Shown here one piece after another: positions 19,089 through 28,984 of a stretch of 64,000 bases of DNA. The first letter of the stretch is position 1. Every line of letters begins with the position of its first letter. The stretch covers positions 284,396 to 348,395 of the forward strand of contig NZ_JAUSTT010000001.1 of NCBI RefSeq assembly GCF_030812995.1, written 5' to 3'. This stretch comes from Bacillus chungangensis (GTDB lineage: Bacteria; Bacillota; Bacilli; Bacillales; Bacillaceae_C). The notes beneath the pieces were generated by a model. The model was not told where the DNA came from, made no database searches, and saw only the letters and a list, made by a program, of their open reading frames with translations. The position numbers were made by a program, and so were the translations under genes.

Positions 19089-19631
19089 TTAAGAGGCAAC
19101 ATAATCAACCCACCAATCTTTTACTTTATCTGAAATAATTGGTGTGTGCTTAATGATTCCTTCGGCAACAAATGATTTATCTAGTGCTGCCTGAATAGAT
19201 TCTACTGGCAGCAAAGCGGCAATATATAATACAATAAATAGTAAGATATAGATTTCTAGAAAAGCCAATATGCCTCCCATTAATCCATTTACTTGTTTGA
19301 GAACTGGAATATGTGCAACAAAATCAAGCATGGAGCCGATAAGATGAAGAATTATTTTAACAGCGAAAAAAATAATCGCGAAGGCAATTGCACGGTAAAA
19401 TGCTTCATCCAAATTAGCACCATTAATGATCATAGAAAAGGTTGAGTTTTGATCCATAGCTGGGTAAGGAATCCAGAGCCGCAATTTTGGCGCTAACTCA
19501 TCGTAATACAGATAGGCAGCTGTAAAAGCAATGATAAATCCTGTTAAATAAATAAATTGAAGAATAAAACCTCGTTTTAACCCAACGAGGAAACCAATAA
19601 TAAAAATAATGATAATCGCTATATCTAGCAT
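19089..19631 (-). CDS. cvpA: CvpA family membrane protein
   Basis: A 180-residue protein with four predicted membrane helices and the N-terminal MLDIAIIIIFIIGFLVGLKRGF typical of the CvpA / colicin V production family (B. subtilis YshB). Its precise role in Bacillus is not established. It starts eight bases after the zapA stop and shares zapA's ribosome-site region (AAGGACTGAAGC), so it is translationally linked. About 200 bp separate it from polX downstream. Confidence 0.88.
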   Translation of the reverse strand: MLDIAIIIIFIIGFLVGLKRGFILQFIYLTGFIIAFTAAYLYYDELAPKLRLWIPYPAMDQNSTFSMIINGANLDEAFYRAIAFAIIFFAVKIILHLIGSMLDFVAHIPVLKQVNGLMGGILAFLEIYILLFIVLYIAALLPVESIQAALDKSFVAEGIIKHTPIISDKVKDWWVDYVAS

Positions 19632-19638
19632 ACATGCT

Positions 19639-19899
19639 TCAGTCCTTTAATTTCTTAAATTCACTTTCAAGCAGATCATACTGCTCCTTTAGTTTTATAT
19701 AGTCATTGACAGCATTAACAGCTGTTAATACTGCTAGTTTGCTAATATCCAATGCAGGATTCTTAGCACTTATTTGGCGCATTTTTTCATCAACTGATGC
19801 AGCGACCCGTCGAATATGCTCATTTGATTCTGTCCCTATAATGATATACTGTTGGCCATATATCCCAACAGATGTACGTCTTTTATTTTCATCCGACAC
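19639..19899 (-). CDS. zapA: Cell-division protein ZapA
   Basis: It binds FtsZ and promotes bundling of the Z ring. The 86 residues (B. subtilis 85) show the family start [13 protein letters not shown], then [16 protein letters not shown], and a C-terminal coiled coil. The start is GTG, with GGGGG eight bases upstream. It is the first gene of the zapA-cvpA-polX-mutSB run. In B. subtilis rnhC is divergent from zapA at this point; here it is missing, replaced by two other genes. Confidence 0.93.
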   Translation of the reverse strand: MSDENKRRTSVGIYGQQYIIIGTESNEHIRRVAASVDEKMRQISAKNPALDISKLAVLTAVNAVNDYIKLKEQYDLLESEFKKLKD

Positions 19900-20142
19900 T
19901 CAGCGAGCCCCCTGTCCTAATGAATCCTACACCATATAATATCACGAATAAAAGGGGATGGAAAGTGATTGCATATAAAGCAAATAGAAGAGAAGCGCCG
20001 AAAAGAGGAGACTTCCGCGATCAATATCATATGATATAAAAACCTGCTGCAACAGAGAATTCCCCACTAATTCCCTCTCCAAAAAATTATTTTATTGAAA
20101 TAAGAATACCAGTTCAACTTTTTAACTTAACATTAAAAAAGA
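19900..20142. other. Spacer upstream of zapA
   Basis: An AT-rich gap that must carry the zapA promoter. No gene or remnant of rnhC is visible in any frame that I read. Confidence 0.4.
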
Positions 20143-20170
20143 ATCAGATGGAAGCTCTTTTCCACCTGAT
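20143..20170 (-). terminator. Terminator behind the 20.2-21.8 kb gene pair
   Basis: Minus strand: ATCAGGTGGAA pairs with TTCCATCTGAT (one G-T pair, 6 nt loop), followed by TCTTTTTT. It closes the two-gene transcript 60 bp after the stop at 20230. Confidence 0.85.
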
Positions 20171-20229
20171 GAGAAGCAATTACCTAAAATCACATACTAA
20201 CATTTAGCTTTCATTCGCCGCAGCGTATC

Positions 20230-20769
20230 TTACCAATTCCATTCAGCAAGCGAAGCATACTGTTCACTTATATACGCTGCCTTTTGCAGCCAAACTTCCA
20301 ACTCTAATGTATGTATGTCCAATTGTCCTATTTCCTCATAAAAGCGATAAAGCGACTTTATATCATCTAGCTGCTCATTGGAAATCGGTATTCTCTTCTC
20401 TCTTTCTTTTTGCATCTTTGTAAAAGCGGACATGCTATTCGCCATTATTTTATCCGCTGTTTCCTCATCTTCTTCATATTGTTGATACGCAATTGCAATT
20501 GCTTTTAATTCTGTATAAGCAGTATAAATTTGATCGGTGCTAGCAATCAACTGTTCTAATTGATCTTTTGATAATGCTTTATCATCAACCATTTCCTCTA
20601 TAGGAACTTTGGTTAAAATTGTTTGTATGCCTACTGATAAAGCAGTCTGATAGCTTTTCACTTTTTGTTCTGGGTAATGCTGCTTCATACTTGTTTTTTG
20701 ATAGAAAAAAATCGCTCCTACAGCGAACGCAAATAAGAGCGAGTAAATCTTTAAACGATTTTTTTTCAT
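20230..20769 (-). CDS. Exported or membrane-anchored protein of unknown function
   Basis: 179 residues. Residues 1-25 (MKKNRLKIYSLLFAFAVGAI and FFYQK) form a basic end and a hydrophobic stretch, a signal anchor without a lipobox cysteine. The rest is hydrophilic, acidic and probably helical. I do not recognise the family. The ATG follows CGGAGGAAAACAG. It lies 33 bp after the DUF2268-like lipoprotein gene and ends at a good terminator, so the two form an operon. They occupy the position where B. subtilis has rnhC. Confidence 0.8.
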   Translation of the reverse strand: MKKNRLKIYSLLFAFAVGAIFFYQKTSMKQHYPEQKVKSYQTALSVGIQTILTKVPIEEMVDDKALSKDQLEQLIASTDQIYTAYTELKAIAIAYQQYEEDEETADKIMANSMSAFTKMQKEREKRIPISNEQLDDIKSLYRFYEEIGQLDIHTLELEVWLQKAAYISEQYASLAEWNW

Positions 20770-20802
20770 CTGTTTTCCTCCGAAGTTTCCGTAAACAACA
20801 AA

Positions 20803-21777
20803 TTACTTGCGATCAAATCCGCTTTTTTCATATATTTCAGCTGCAGAAATGACTGTCCATTCTTCTGGTGTCAGGTTAGGCTCCTTTTCTAAAAATGCTT
20901 GTACCATTTTGTAGCCTTCGCTATAGCCAAAATGTTTGGGCAGTCCATTGCCTCCCAATAGAATTTCACGTTGTCTTTCAGGATCGCTTAATTCTAAATC
21001 TGGTTTAATCATCTCCCACTTGTCTGGATGATCTTCTTGATCAATGGATAAATAGTTTGCATCTGGGTAAACAAGTTTTTCAAATGTTATTGCTTTTCCT
21101 TCTAAGACAAGATGATCTAAAATGGTGGATGGTCCTGATTCACCTGCTAGCTTTTCTCCCCAGACACTATGATAATATCCATGAGCAGTACCAGCCTTTA
21201 AAATATTCTCGTCTACTAAACGATCAAAAAAGATGATTATTTTTCCTGTATCCAGCGTTAAAAAAGATTTTTCAGCTTTTTCTGGAACTGGAAAAATACA
21301 AACTGTCGTTTTACCTTCAGCCGGCAACTTCTCAGCTGATGTAAGCAAAGCTTCTTTGACGATTGCTTCGGTGTCTATACGATTGATTTTCTTTATGACC
21401 TCTTTAATGCCAATATCATTATTTGGTGCATTTTGAAGAAATGAATCAGCTAAATGGAGGTACTGGGCATCTTTAAAACAAGCGTCATAGTTTGGATCAA
21501 TGATGTCTTTTTTGAAATTTTCTTGACGTTTTTCCTTATCGTCGAAATGTTCAAAATAATCATCGTATTGTTTATAAGCAGCAATTATTTCAAATTCTTG
21601 TTTTGTATCAGGGTGTTGAAATGATAGAGAATTTGTTTTTTCTTCTGGTGAATTCTTCGTGTCTGACTGATTACATGCCGTCAACATTACAACAGCAGCA
21701 AAAACCAATATTCTTCTTAATAATGCCTTCTTCTTTGTCCAACTTTTTTTCTGACGGAAGCAAGTATTCTTTCTCAT
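20803..21777 (-). CDS. Lipoprotein with DUF2268-like (YjaZ) domain, altered metal site
   Basis: 324 residues. An N-terminal signal with lipobox LTAC (cysteine near residue 35) should anchor it outside the membrane. The region AGTAHGYYHSVWGEKLAGES followed by ILDHLVLEGKAITFEKLVYP resembles DUF2268, a family of predicted zinc proteases such as YjaZ that normally carry HEYHH and a downstream EG motif. Here the first motif is HGYYH: both histidines remain but the catalytic glutamate is glycine, so protease activity is doubtful. Family assignment is by eye. The ATG follows GAAGGAGGAGTAAA. Confidence 0.78.
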   Translation of the reverse strand: MRKNTCFRQKKSWTKKKALLRRILVFAAVVMLTACNQSDTKNSPEEKTNSLSFQHPDTKQEFEIIAAYKQYDDYFEHFDDKEKRQENFKKDIIDPNYDACFKDAQYLHLADSFLQNAPNNDIGIKEVIKKINRIDTEAIVKEALLTSAEKLPAEGKTTVCIFPVPEKAEKSFLTLDTGKIIIFFDRLVDENILKAGTAHGYYHSVWGEKLAGESGPSTILDHLVLEGKAITFEKLVYPDANYLSIDQEDHPDKWEMIKPDLELSDPERQREILLGGNGLPKHFGYSEGYKMVQAFLEKEPNLTPEEWTVISAAEIYEKSGFDRK

Positions 21778-21849
21778 TTTACTCCTCCTTCTTCATTTTT
21801 CTTTATCATAACAAAAAAAGGAGTATTCTCCTATACATTTTTTTATAAA

Positions 21850-21878
21850 AAAAGAAGGCTGCCTCTATAGGCAAGCCT
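21850..21878 (-). terminator. Terminator of pheT
   Basis: Minus strand: GGCTTGCC and GGCAGCC pair (one bulge) around TATAGA, followed by TTCTTTTTTT. It is immediately after the pheT stop codon. Confidence 0.85.
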
Positions 21879-21879
21879 G

Positions 21880-24294
21880 TTATTCCCGTAATACAGCAGC
21901 TGCTTTTTCTTTCACAGCTTGCAGCACTTTATCATGAATAGCAACCACTTCTTCATCTGTCAACGTTTTTTCTGGGTTGTAGTAGTTTAATGTAAAGGCG
22001 ATTGATTTCTTCCCTGCTTCTAAATGTTCACCTTCATAGAGATCAAATACTTCAACAGTCTTCAACAGCGAGCCGCCAGCATCTTGAATAATTTCTTTCA
22101 GCTTGCCTGCGGCAACCGAACGATCAACGACTAAGGCAATATCTCGAGAAACTGCTGGGTATCGAGGAATAGCCTGATAACGAAGAGGAGAAACTGGATA
22201 AGCGAAAATCGGCCTTGTCTTCAGTTCAAAGACATAAGTTTCTTTTAAATCAAGGCGCTTTTGCACATTTGGATGGATTTGTCCAACAAATCCTATTACC
22301 TCATCGTCAAGAAGTATTTCTGCGGTTCGTCCAGGATGCATCCCATCTATCACAGCTGCTCGATAATGAATCGCTTCGTTCACGCCAAGCTTAGTGAATA
22401 GGCCTTCTAATAATCCTTTTGCAACATAAAAATCAACTTGTTTCTTTTCTCCTTGCCAGTCATGGGATTGCCATAAGCCAGTCATTGCCATTGCCAAATG
22501 CTCCTGCTCTTCTACCTGTTCTTTCTTATCATACTGTAAAAAGACAGATCCCATTTCATATAATGCAATGTGAGTATTTTTACGAGCAAGATTGTATGAT
22601 AGTGATTCAAGCAGCTCCGGAACTAGACTTAAACGCAAGTGGCTTCTTTCTTCGCTCATTGGCATCGCGATTTTAACTGGAACACAATCATCCAGTGCAT
22701 ATGCGATCGCTTTTTCATCGCTTGTTAATGAGTAAGTAAGTGCTTGATATAGACCAGCACCCTCCATAAATCTTCTCGTTATCCGGCGCTTTCTCTGTTC
22801 ATTTGTTAAATATCCCGGTGTAGTGGCACCTGTTGGCAGCGTTATTGGCAAACAATCGTATCCATAGATCCTAGCTACTTCCTCAATTAAATCCTCTTCT
22901 ATCGTAATATCGCCCCGTCGTGTCGGGACTGTTACTTTCAGCATATTCCCTTCTTTTTTAACGTCAAATTGCAATCGCTGGAAGATCGCCTCTACTTCCG
23001 ACATTTGGATCGCAGTGCCAAGGACAGAATTGATTTTCTCTACTGTAATGGAAATGACAGCAGGTTGTCTATCAAGGTAATTTTTCTCAACTGATCCTGA
23101 TAACACTTCGGCATCAGCATATTTCGCCATTAACGCAGCAGCCCGCTCTGCAGCAGCCCGTACACGATTAGGATCAATACCTTTTTCAAATCGAATGCTC
23201 GCTTCACTTCTCAAGTGATGATCTTTAGAAGCTTTTCTCACTGTTTTCCCAGTAAAATAAGCTGATTCGAGCAAAACAGTCGTCGTATCATGTTGTACTT
23301 CAGAATCTGCACCACCCATCACACCTGCCAATGCAACAGGTACTTTTCCATTCGTAATCACTAAATGATCTTCAGTTAATGTTCTTTCTGCTCCATCAAG
23401 TGTAAGGATTTTTTCATTCTGATGTGCATGGCGAATGACGATTTCTTTAGAACCAAAGCGATCATAATCAAAAGCATGGAGCGGCTGGCCATATTCTAAA
23501 AGAATATAATTAGTAATATCAACAACATTGTTATGCGGACGAATGCCAGCAGCCATTAAGTAGCCTTGAAGCCATAACGGCGATGGTTTAATTTTGACAT
23601 TTTTAATGACTTTTGCCACATATAATGGGTTCGCATCCTGCGCCTCGATTTGCACAGATATATAGCTTGCAGCCTCTTCTGAAGAAGGTGTCATTTTTGC
23701 CTCTGGCAAGGATACTTTCTGATCAAGAATAGCAGCTACTTCATAAGCAGTGCCAATCATACTTAGACAGTCAGAACGATTTGGTGTTAAATCAAATTCA
23801 AGCACTTCGTCGTCTAAATTTAATAATGAAAGCACATCTTCACCAATTTCAACATCTTCAGGAAATACAAAAATGCCATCAGCAAAATCTTTAGGTACAA
23901 GCTTTGCTTCCACCCCAAGCTCCTGTAATGAACAGATCATGCCATAGGATTCTTCTCCACGGAGTTTGGCGCGTTTAATTTTAAAATTTCCTGGAAGAAC
24001 AGCTCCAACCTTTGCAACAGCAACTTTCTGTCCGGCTGCTACATTAGGAGCGCCACAAATAATTTGAACAGGCTCAGCTTCTCCAATATCAACAAGACAT
24101 TTATTTAATGTATCTGCATTCGGATGTCGTTCACATGTTAAAACCTGACCAACGACAACTCCTTTTACACCTTTACTTATTTGTTTTACACCATCTACTT
24201 CGATTCCACTTCTCGTTATTTTTTCAGCCAATGCTTCTGCACTAATCCCATTTAGGTCAACATATTCTTTTAGCCATTTATAAGAAACTAACAT
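21880..24294 (-). CDS. pheT: Phenylalanyl-tRNA synthetase beta subunit
   Basis: The beta chain of the alpha2-beta2 synthetase that charges tRNA-Phe. The 804 residues equal the B. subtilis length. Seen in order: the N-terminal tRNA-binding OB domain ([32 protein letters not shown]), the B3/B4 editing domain, the B5 domain with [22 protein letters not shown], and the C-terminal anticodon-binding FDX-ACB domain starting near [14 protein letters not shown]. It follows pheS by 15 bp with its own AGGAGGAAG site. Confidence 0.97.
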   Translation of the reverse strand: MLVSYKWLKEYVDLNGISAEALAEKITRSGIEVDGVKQISKGVKGVVVGQVLTCERHPNADTLNKCLVDIGEAEPVQIICGAPNVAAGQKVAVAKVGAVLPGNFKIKRAKLRGEESYGMICSLQELGVEAKLVPKDFADGIFVFPEDVEIGEDVLSLLNLDDEVLEFDLTPNRSDCLSMIGTAYEVAAILDQKVSLPEAKMTPSSEEAASYISVQIEAQDANPLYVAKVIKNVKIKPSPLWLQGYLMAAGIRPHNNVVDITNYILLEYGQPLHAFDYDRFGSKEIVIRHAHQNEKILTLDGAERTLTEDHLVITNGKVPVALAGVMGGADSEVQHDTTTVLLESAYFTGKTVRKASKDHHLRSEASIRFEKGIDPNRVRAAAERAAALMAKYADAEVLSGSVEKNYLDRQPAVISITVEKINSVLGTAIQMSEVEAIFQRLQFDVKKEGNMLKVTVPTRRGDITIEEDLIEEVARIYGYDCLPITLPTGATTPGYLTNEQRKRRITRRFMEGAGLYQALTYSLTSDEKAIAYALDDCVPVKIAMPMSEERSHLRLSLVPELLESLSYNLARKNTHIALYEMGSVFLQYDKKEQVEEQEHLAMAMTGLWQSHDWQGEKKQVDFYVAKGLLEGLFTKLGVNEAIHYRAAVIDGMHPGRTAEILLDDEVIGFVGQIHPNVQKRLDLKETYVFELKTRPIFAYPVSPLRYQAIPRYPAVSRDIALVVDRSVAAGKLKEIIQDAGGSLLKTVEVFDLYEGEHLEAGKKSIAFTLNYYNPEKTLTDEEVVAIHDKVLQAVKEKAAAVLRE

Positions 24295-24309
24295 TTTCTT
24301 CCTCCTCTA

Positions 24310-25347
24310 TCATTCATGAAGTCCAAATTGCTTTAAGAACCGAACATCGTTTGTATAGAAATGACGAATATCATCCACTCCGTACTTCAACATTGCAATC
24401 CTTTCCGCTCCCATTCCAAAGGCAAATCCTGTATATTTTTCTGGATCAAACCCTGACATTTTTAGGACATTTGGATGTACCATTCCAGCACCTAAAATCT
24501 CTATCCAGCCCGTTTGTTTACAGACGTTGCATCCTTCACCTTCACAAATCATACAAGAGATATCCATTTCTACAGACGGTTCTGTAAATGGGAAAAAACT
24601 TGGGCGCAAACGAATTTCGCGATTCTCCCCAAACATTTTTTTAGCAAAAACCTCTAATGTTCCTTTTAAATCAGCCATTGTAATATTTTCTGCTACTGCA
24701 AGACCTTCAATTTGCATAAATTGATGAGAATGGGTCGCATCATCGTGATCACGGCGGTATACTTTGCCAGGGCATATAATCTTAACAGGCCCTTTGCCAT
24801 TGTACTTTTCCATCGTTCGAACTTGTACTGGCGATGTTTGAGTGCGAAGCAGCATTTCTTCTGTGATATAGAAAGAGTCTTGCATATCACGCGCAGGGTG
24901 GTCTTTCGGCAAATTTAATGCTTCAAAATTATAGTAATCTTGTTCTACTTCTGGACCTTCTGCTACGGTATATCCCATCCCAATAAAAAGATCTTCTATT
25001 TCTTCGACCGTTTTCGTTAATGGATGATGATTGCCGACTCTAATTGGTCTGCCTGGAAGTGTAACATCAATCGTTTCCGCTGCTAATTGCTTTGCTACTG
25101 CAGCTTCTTCAAGCACTTTTTGTTTCTCAGCAAGCTTCTCCGTAATAGCACTTCTTACATCATTGCCAAGCGCCCCCATTTTAGGTCGCTCTTCTGCAGA
25201 AAGTTTGCCCATTCCACGCAGTACTTCAGTTATTGGTCCTTTTTTACCAAGATACGCAATCCTGATTTCATTTAATACTTTTAAATCAGCTGCTTTTTCA
25301 ATTTTTTCTAGTGCCTCAATTTGTAGTTGTTTCAATTGTGATTCCAC
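24310..25347 (-). CDS. pheS: Phenylalanyl-tRNA synthetase alpha subunit
   Basis: The catalytic chain of phenylalanyl-tRNA synthetase. The 345 residues (B. subtilis 344) have an N-terminal coiled coil, class II motif 2 around [22 protein letters not shown], and motif 3 [22 protein letters not shown]. The start is GTG, with GGAGG seven bases upstream; the ATG one base before the GTG is out of frame. It is preceded by a T-box leader, so uncharged tRNA-Phe should raise expression. Confidence 0.97.
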   Translation of the reverse strand: MESQLKQLQIEALEKIEKAADLKVLNEIRIAYLGKKGPITEVLRGMGKLSAEERPKMGALGNDVRSAITEKLAEKQKVLEEAAVAKQLAAETIDVTLPGRPIRVGNHHPLTKTVEEIEDLFIGMGYTVAEGPEVEQDYYNFEALNLPKDHPARDMQDSFYITEEMLLRTQTSPVQVRTMEKYNGKGPVKIICPGKVYRRDHDDATHSHQFMQIEGLAVAENITMADLKGTLEVFAKKMFGENREIRLRPSFFPFTEPSVEMDISCMICEGEGCNVCKQTGWIEILGAGMVHPNVLKMSGFDPEKYTGFAFGMGAERIAMLKYGVDDIRHFYTNDVRFLKQFGLHE

Positions 25348-25479
25348 ATTATTTCCTCCTCACATTGTGTTTATATTTTCATCGTCAGCTTTGATGGCAG
25401 AATGTTTGAAAAAGATTCATCCCCCCCTTAATTTTGAGACTTCCATTGGAGCGGTAAGGGGACGTCCTGTTTTTAACAA

Positions 25480-25848
25480 ATTAAAAAACCTCGTTCCAGA
25501 AAGGGACGAGGTTTGATCGCGGTACCACCCTAATAAACAGATTATTTATCTGTTCACTTCATTATGATAACGGCTCTTACACCGGGGCATCTTTACGTTT
25601 TTTGTTGCGAAAAACGGTCCTGATGTCAACTCTGGAGGTGAACTTCATTTACATACAGCGATAAAAATGCTTGCAGTCAACGGCATCTTCTCCCTGAAAA
25701 GTGTATGTAAACTACTTTTCTCCGTCATTGTATTTATCTCGATATACTCCCGCCTTTACAGGCGGCCTTTGAATCATGTGGAGTAGAGCCAACTCATTCA
25801 CTCTTTTGATGAAAGATCGATTCAAAAGTCCTTTTGAATATTTGAATA
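25480..25848 (-). ncRNA. T-box leader of pheST
   Basis: The hallmark GGGTGGTACCGCG is at 25518-25530 on the minus strand. It is followed at 25487-25514 by a terminator hairpin (AAACCTCGTCCC pairing with GGAACGAGGTT) and a T run. The long paired stem I lies between 25700 and 25830. I did not settle which triplet is the specifier codon; the downstream gene implies Phe. Uncharged tRNA binding should stabilise the antiterminator. Confidence 0.95.
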
Positions 25849-25854
25849 ATCTTT

Positions 25855-25883
25855 ATTATAGTACTTTGTAAACAATAATTCAA
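25855..25883 (-). promoter_or_regulatory. Sigma-A promoter of pheST
   Basis: Minus strand TTGAAT (25878-25883), 17 nt, TATAAT (25855-25860). Transcription would start at the 5' end of the T-box. Confidence 0.8.
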
Positions 25884-25988
25884 ATTTCTTTTTAATTGCC
25901 TTATTACACCACCTGGCGACTTGTCGCCAATACGTTAAAAACTTGAGGAACAGTTCGTTATAACTATGGAGTCTTCGCATATTTACGA

Positions 25989-26750
25989 TCAATTAGCATC
26001 TTTCAAATGGTAAAGTAAAATACCTGTTGCTACAGCAACATTTAAAGATTCACTCTTTCCATAAAGAGGTATATAAAGATTACTGGTGGTAAGACTCAAG
26101 TGTGTTTTTGCAACACCATTGCCTTCATTTCCAACGAGTAAAGCAAAAGAGGTGGAAGACTGAACAGTTTTATATGAGACTCCCCCTTCTAGTGCAGTGC
26201 CATAGACAGGTATTTGTTGATTTTGAAGTTTTTGTATCCATTCTGGCAATTGTCCTGTCAAGATAGGAAGATGAAAGTGACTTCCTTGTGCAGCGCGAAT
26301 AACTTTTGAATTATACACATCTACTGTCCCCTCTCCAAGAATAACAGCATCTATTCCAGCCGCATCTGCCGTTCTAATCATTGTTCCCAAATTTCCTGGA
26401 TCCTGGATAGCATCTAATAATAGAAATGTGCTTCCCTTTAGTGTAGAGACATTAAACTTTGGTATACGACAAATAGCAAATACACCTTGAGACGTTTCTG
26501 TAGATGACAAATGAGCGCTTACCTCTGCAGTAATTGTCGTTGTTGGAAAAGCCTGTAAATCCCAATGTAATGGGATATCCACATTTTCATCAATCATTAA
26601 TGAAACGATCTCTTGGCGACTTTGTAGTGCTTCTTCTACGAGATGAAAACCTTCTATGATGTAAGTGCCTGTCCGATCACGGCCTTTTTTTGTTAATAAT
26701 TTTCTCCATTCTTTTACTTGTTGATTTTTTACTGATTGAATATAAGTCAA
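25989..26750 (-). CDS. ysgA: SpoU/TrmH-family RNA 2'-O-methyltransferase YsgA
   Basis: A predicted S-adenosylmethionine-dependent rRNA ribose methylase. With the TTG start at 26750 it has 253 residues and begins MTYIQSVKNQQVKEWRKL, like B. subtilis YsgA; GGAGG stands seven bases upstream, and that GGAGG overlaps the alternative ATG. SPOUT-fold knot motifs are visible: LDAIQDPGNLGTMIRTADAA, LLVGNEGNGV, and IPLYGKSESLNVAVATGILL. An N-terminal substrate-binding domain precedes them. It lies upstream of pheS on the same strand, as in B. subtilis. Confidence 0.92.
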   Translation of the reverse strand: MTYIQSVKNQQVKEWRKLLTKKGRDRTGTYIIEGFHLVEEALQSRQEIVSLMIDENVDIPLHWDLQAFPTTTITAEVSAHLSSTETSQGVFAICRIPKFNVSTLKGSTFLLLDAIQDPGNLGTMIRTADAAGIDAVILGEGTVDVYNSKVIRAAQGSHFHLPILTGQLPEWIQKLQNQQIPVYGTALEGGVSYKTVQSSTSFALLVGNEGNGVAKTHLSLTTSNLYIPLYGKSESLNVAVATGILLYHLKDAN

Positions 26751-26772
26751 ATCAAATTCCTCCATAAAGAAT

Positions 26773-27007
26773 AAAGTGAAACTTCCATCAGTGGGGTTTC
26801 CTACAAAGGATCTAAAAGCTAAAACGCGACGTCCTCGAAAAAGAAGTTCACTTTTTCTTCGTGCGATGTTGATTCAAGAAGCTTTCCTTTTCCTGTAAGC
26901 CCGAACCAATCGGACATTTAACTTTCAGTTATCCCTCACCTAGCGCTTCTGATTCCTCTTCTCCCTAAGGTGGGAGTCTTGACTCGCCAGTTAGATGTGG
27001 GATAAAC
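26773..27007 (+). repeat. Dispersed intergenic repeat, best long copy
   Basis: A 235 bp unit upstream of ysgA. It begins AAAGTGAAACTTCCATCAGT, has an interior CGAAAAAGAAGTTCACTTTT hairpin and CCAATCGGACATTTAAC, and ends CTAAGGTGGGAGTCTTGACT and AGATGTGGGATAAAC. The same ends occur at 34763-34859 (inverted) and 35246-35549, and in weaker form at 10392, 13760, 41682 and 54251. It holds no frame. It resembles in style the bcr repeats of the B. cereus group, but I cannot say that it is one of them. Confidence 0.65.
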
Positions 27008-27228
27008 TTCCTCATTTCTCACCGATGGTAAAGTTAGTATGGAACGGATTTCTTATATACCATACCATAATGAAACATATATCGTATAGAATACAAATAC
27101 AAAGGAGATTGCTGACTTTGAATCTGAGCTTTGAAAAAGGATGGATACATAAATCTCTATTTGTTAAGACATGCTAAAACTATGTGTTCAATATGTTCAT
27201 CAATATTTTATAGAAGGGAGCAGATTCA

Positions 27229-27444
27229 ATGAACTTAAATCTCCGTAATGCGATTATTCACAATGTATCAGGGAATAATCAACAACAATTAGAGGATACA
27301 ATCGTTGATGCAATTCACAGAGGAGAAGAAAAAATGCTGCCAGGCCTAGGCGTCCTCTTTGAAGTGATTTGGCAGCATGCAGATGAACAAGAAAAGCAAA
27401 TGATGCTTCAAACACTAGAAGACGGGTTGAATAAAACACAATAA
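27229..27444 (+). CDS. sspI: Small acid-soluble spore protein SspI
   Basis: A minor SASP made in the forespore and packed in the spore core. The 71 residues equal B. subtilis SspI and are nearly identical in the middle ([25 protein letters not shown]). The start has GAAGGGAGC upstream. A possible sigma-G -10, CATGCTA at 27170-27176, stands about 50 bp before the start with TACATA 18 nt ahead of it; this is tentative. Presence of this gene marks the organism as a spore former. Confidence 0.96.
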   Translation: MNLNLRNAIIHNVSGNNQQQLEDTIVDAIHRGEEKMLPGLGVLFEVIWQHADEQEKQMMLQTLEDGLNKTQ

Positions 27445-27723
27445 AGTTCATTATTCCCCTATTTTTTTGTAGAAAGTGAGGGGGCACCCACTTTAGTGAC
27501 TGCCCCTTCGTATAAACCTCATATATCCAGTTAATATATACTTTTTTCCAAGCTCCATATACTAATTAGGAATAAAAATTAGAACTGTCCAATTCATTTT
27601 GGGATTATCGAGTCAATTAACTTTAAAAATATGTAAATACTGTTTATTTAGTAAAATTTTTTACTATAATTATATATTGTAAGTAATATAAAATAATTTA
27701 CAACAGCTAACAGTGAAAAAGAA
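27445..27723. other. Gene-free spacer after sspI
   Basis: A GC-rich hairpin, GGGGCA...TGCCCC near 27484-27506, may end sspI, although no T run follows. The rest is very AT-rich (over 80 percent A+T by eye around 27600-27700), with no frame or motif that I can support. Confidence 0.45.
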
Positions 27724-27749
27724 AATCCAGTTCAGCAGCGAACTGGATT
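27724..27749 (-). terminator. Terminator of the ysdC transcript
   Basis: A perfect 10 bp stem, AATCCAGTTC and GAACTGGATT, with a 6 nt loop. On the minus strand it is followed by TTCTTTTT. It lies 66 bp past the ysdC stop. Confidence 0.85.
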
Positions 27750-27814
27750 AAAATAATGTCCTTTCTTATCCTCATCTGAAGAAAAACTGCTGTTTAATCT
27801 GCCAGTTTCCCTTA

Positions 27815-28900
27815 CTAATCAAAAATAATCTTGTCTACTGCAGCTTTGTCCAACCGTTTTATCACCTCGATTAAGAGCTTAACCGTATGCTCATAATCAT
27901 CTCGATGCAAAATGGCTGCATGCGTATGAATATATCTAGTTGCAAGCCCAATTGCTAAAGCTGGAACGCCGTTGGCAGTTAAATGAATCGCTCCTGCATC
28001 AGTTCCGCCGCCAGGGATTGCTTCATACTGATAAGGGATCTTTAACTCGTCCGCAATATTGATAACGAAATCACGCAAGCCTTTATGGGAAACCATTGAA
28101 GCATCATAAATAATGATTTGCGGCCCTGCCCCCATTTTACCCATCGCTTCTTTTTCTGTTACGCCAGGCGTATCGCCTGCTATTCCGACATCAACAGCAA
28201 ATCCTATATCTGGGTTTACTTTAACTGCCGCTGTTTTCGCCCCGCGAAGACCGATCTCCTCTTGGACAGTACCGACTCCATACACGATATTCGGATGCTT
28301 GCTCCCTTTTAAGCCTTTTAAAACGTCAATGGCAATTGCGCATCCTATGCGATTATCCCAAGCTTTTGCCATAAGCATTTTTTCATTGTTCATCACGGTA
28401 AATTCAAAGTACGGTACAATCATGTCGCCTGGACGCACTCCCCACGCTGTTGCTTCTTCATCGTTACTGGCACCGATGTCAATGAACATATCCTTTATTT
28501 CGACTGGTTTCTTACGTGCCTCTGGGGATAAAATATGCGGCGGTTTAGAACCGATAACACCAGTAATGTCTCCTTTTGCCGTTACAATCGTCACACGCTG
28601 GGCTAACATTACTTGAGACCACCAGCCGCCAACTGTTTGAAAACGCAGAAAGCCTTTTTCATCGATTTGAGTAACCATGAAGCCGACCTCATCTAAATGA
28701 CCAGCAACCATTACCTTTGGGCCATTCGGATCACCAACTTTTTTTGCAATTAAACTTCCTAACCCATCTGTTTCCATTTCATCTGCAAATGGTTCTATGT
28801 ATTTTTTCATTACTGCACGAGGTTCCTTTTCATTCCCAGGAATTCCTCTTGCACCTGTTAGGTCTTTCAACATCACTAATGTTTCGTCAAGCTTCTTCAT
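27815..28900 (-). CDS. ysdC: M42-family metallo-aminopeptidase YsdC
   Basis: A cobalt- or zinc-dependent glutamyl-aminopeptidase / endoglucanase-M-like enzyme that probably trims cytosolic peptides. The 361 residues equal B. subtilis YsdC. Metal and catalytic signatures occur in order: [58 protein letters not shown], and [13 protein letters not shown]. The ATG giving [11 protein letters not shown] follows GGGAGG. It lies about 85 bp after a dUTPase gene on the same strand. Confidence 0.95.
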   Translation of the reverse strand: MKKLDETLVMLKDLTGARGIPGNEKEPRAVMKKYIEPFADEMETDGLGSLIAKKVGDPNGPKVMVAGHLDEVGFMVTQIDEKGFLRFQTVGGWWSQVMLAQRVTIVTAKGDITGVIGSKPPHILSPEARKKPVEIKDMFIDIGASNDEEATAWGVRPGDMIVPYFEFTVMNNEKMLMAKAWDNRIGCAIAIDVLKGLKGSKHPNIVYGVGTVQEEIGLRGAKTAAVKVNPDIGFAVDVGIAGDTPGVTEKEAMGKMGAGPQIIIYDASMVSHKGLRDFVINIADELKIPYQYEAIPGGGTDAGAIHLTANGVPALAIGLATRYIHTHAAILHRDDYEHTVKLLIEVIKRLDKAAVDKIIFD

Positions 28901-28984
28901 CTGTACAACCTCCCATGATAGTGTTAACCTCATTCTAATCGTAAACAGGCAACACTATTTACAGTCTCTCACTGACCCTAATGA

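Noticed and set aside
25914-25929. TGGCGAC-TT-GTCGCCA palindrome between pheS promoter and ysgA
   Set aside because: The arms are perfect but the loop is two bases and no T run follows, so I do not call it a terminator for ysgA; it may be a protein site but nothing supports that.
27120-27177. TTG-started 19-codon frame after AAAGGAG upstream of sspI
   Set aside because: Too short, no family or hydrophobic pattern, and it ends in the likely sspI promoter region.
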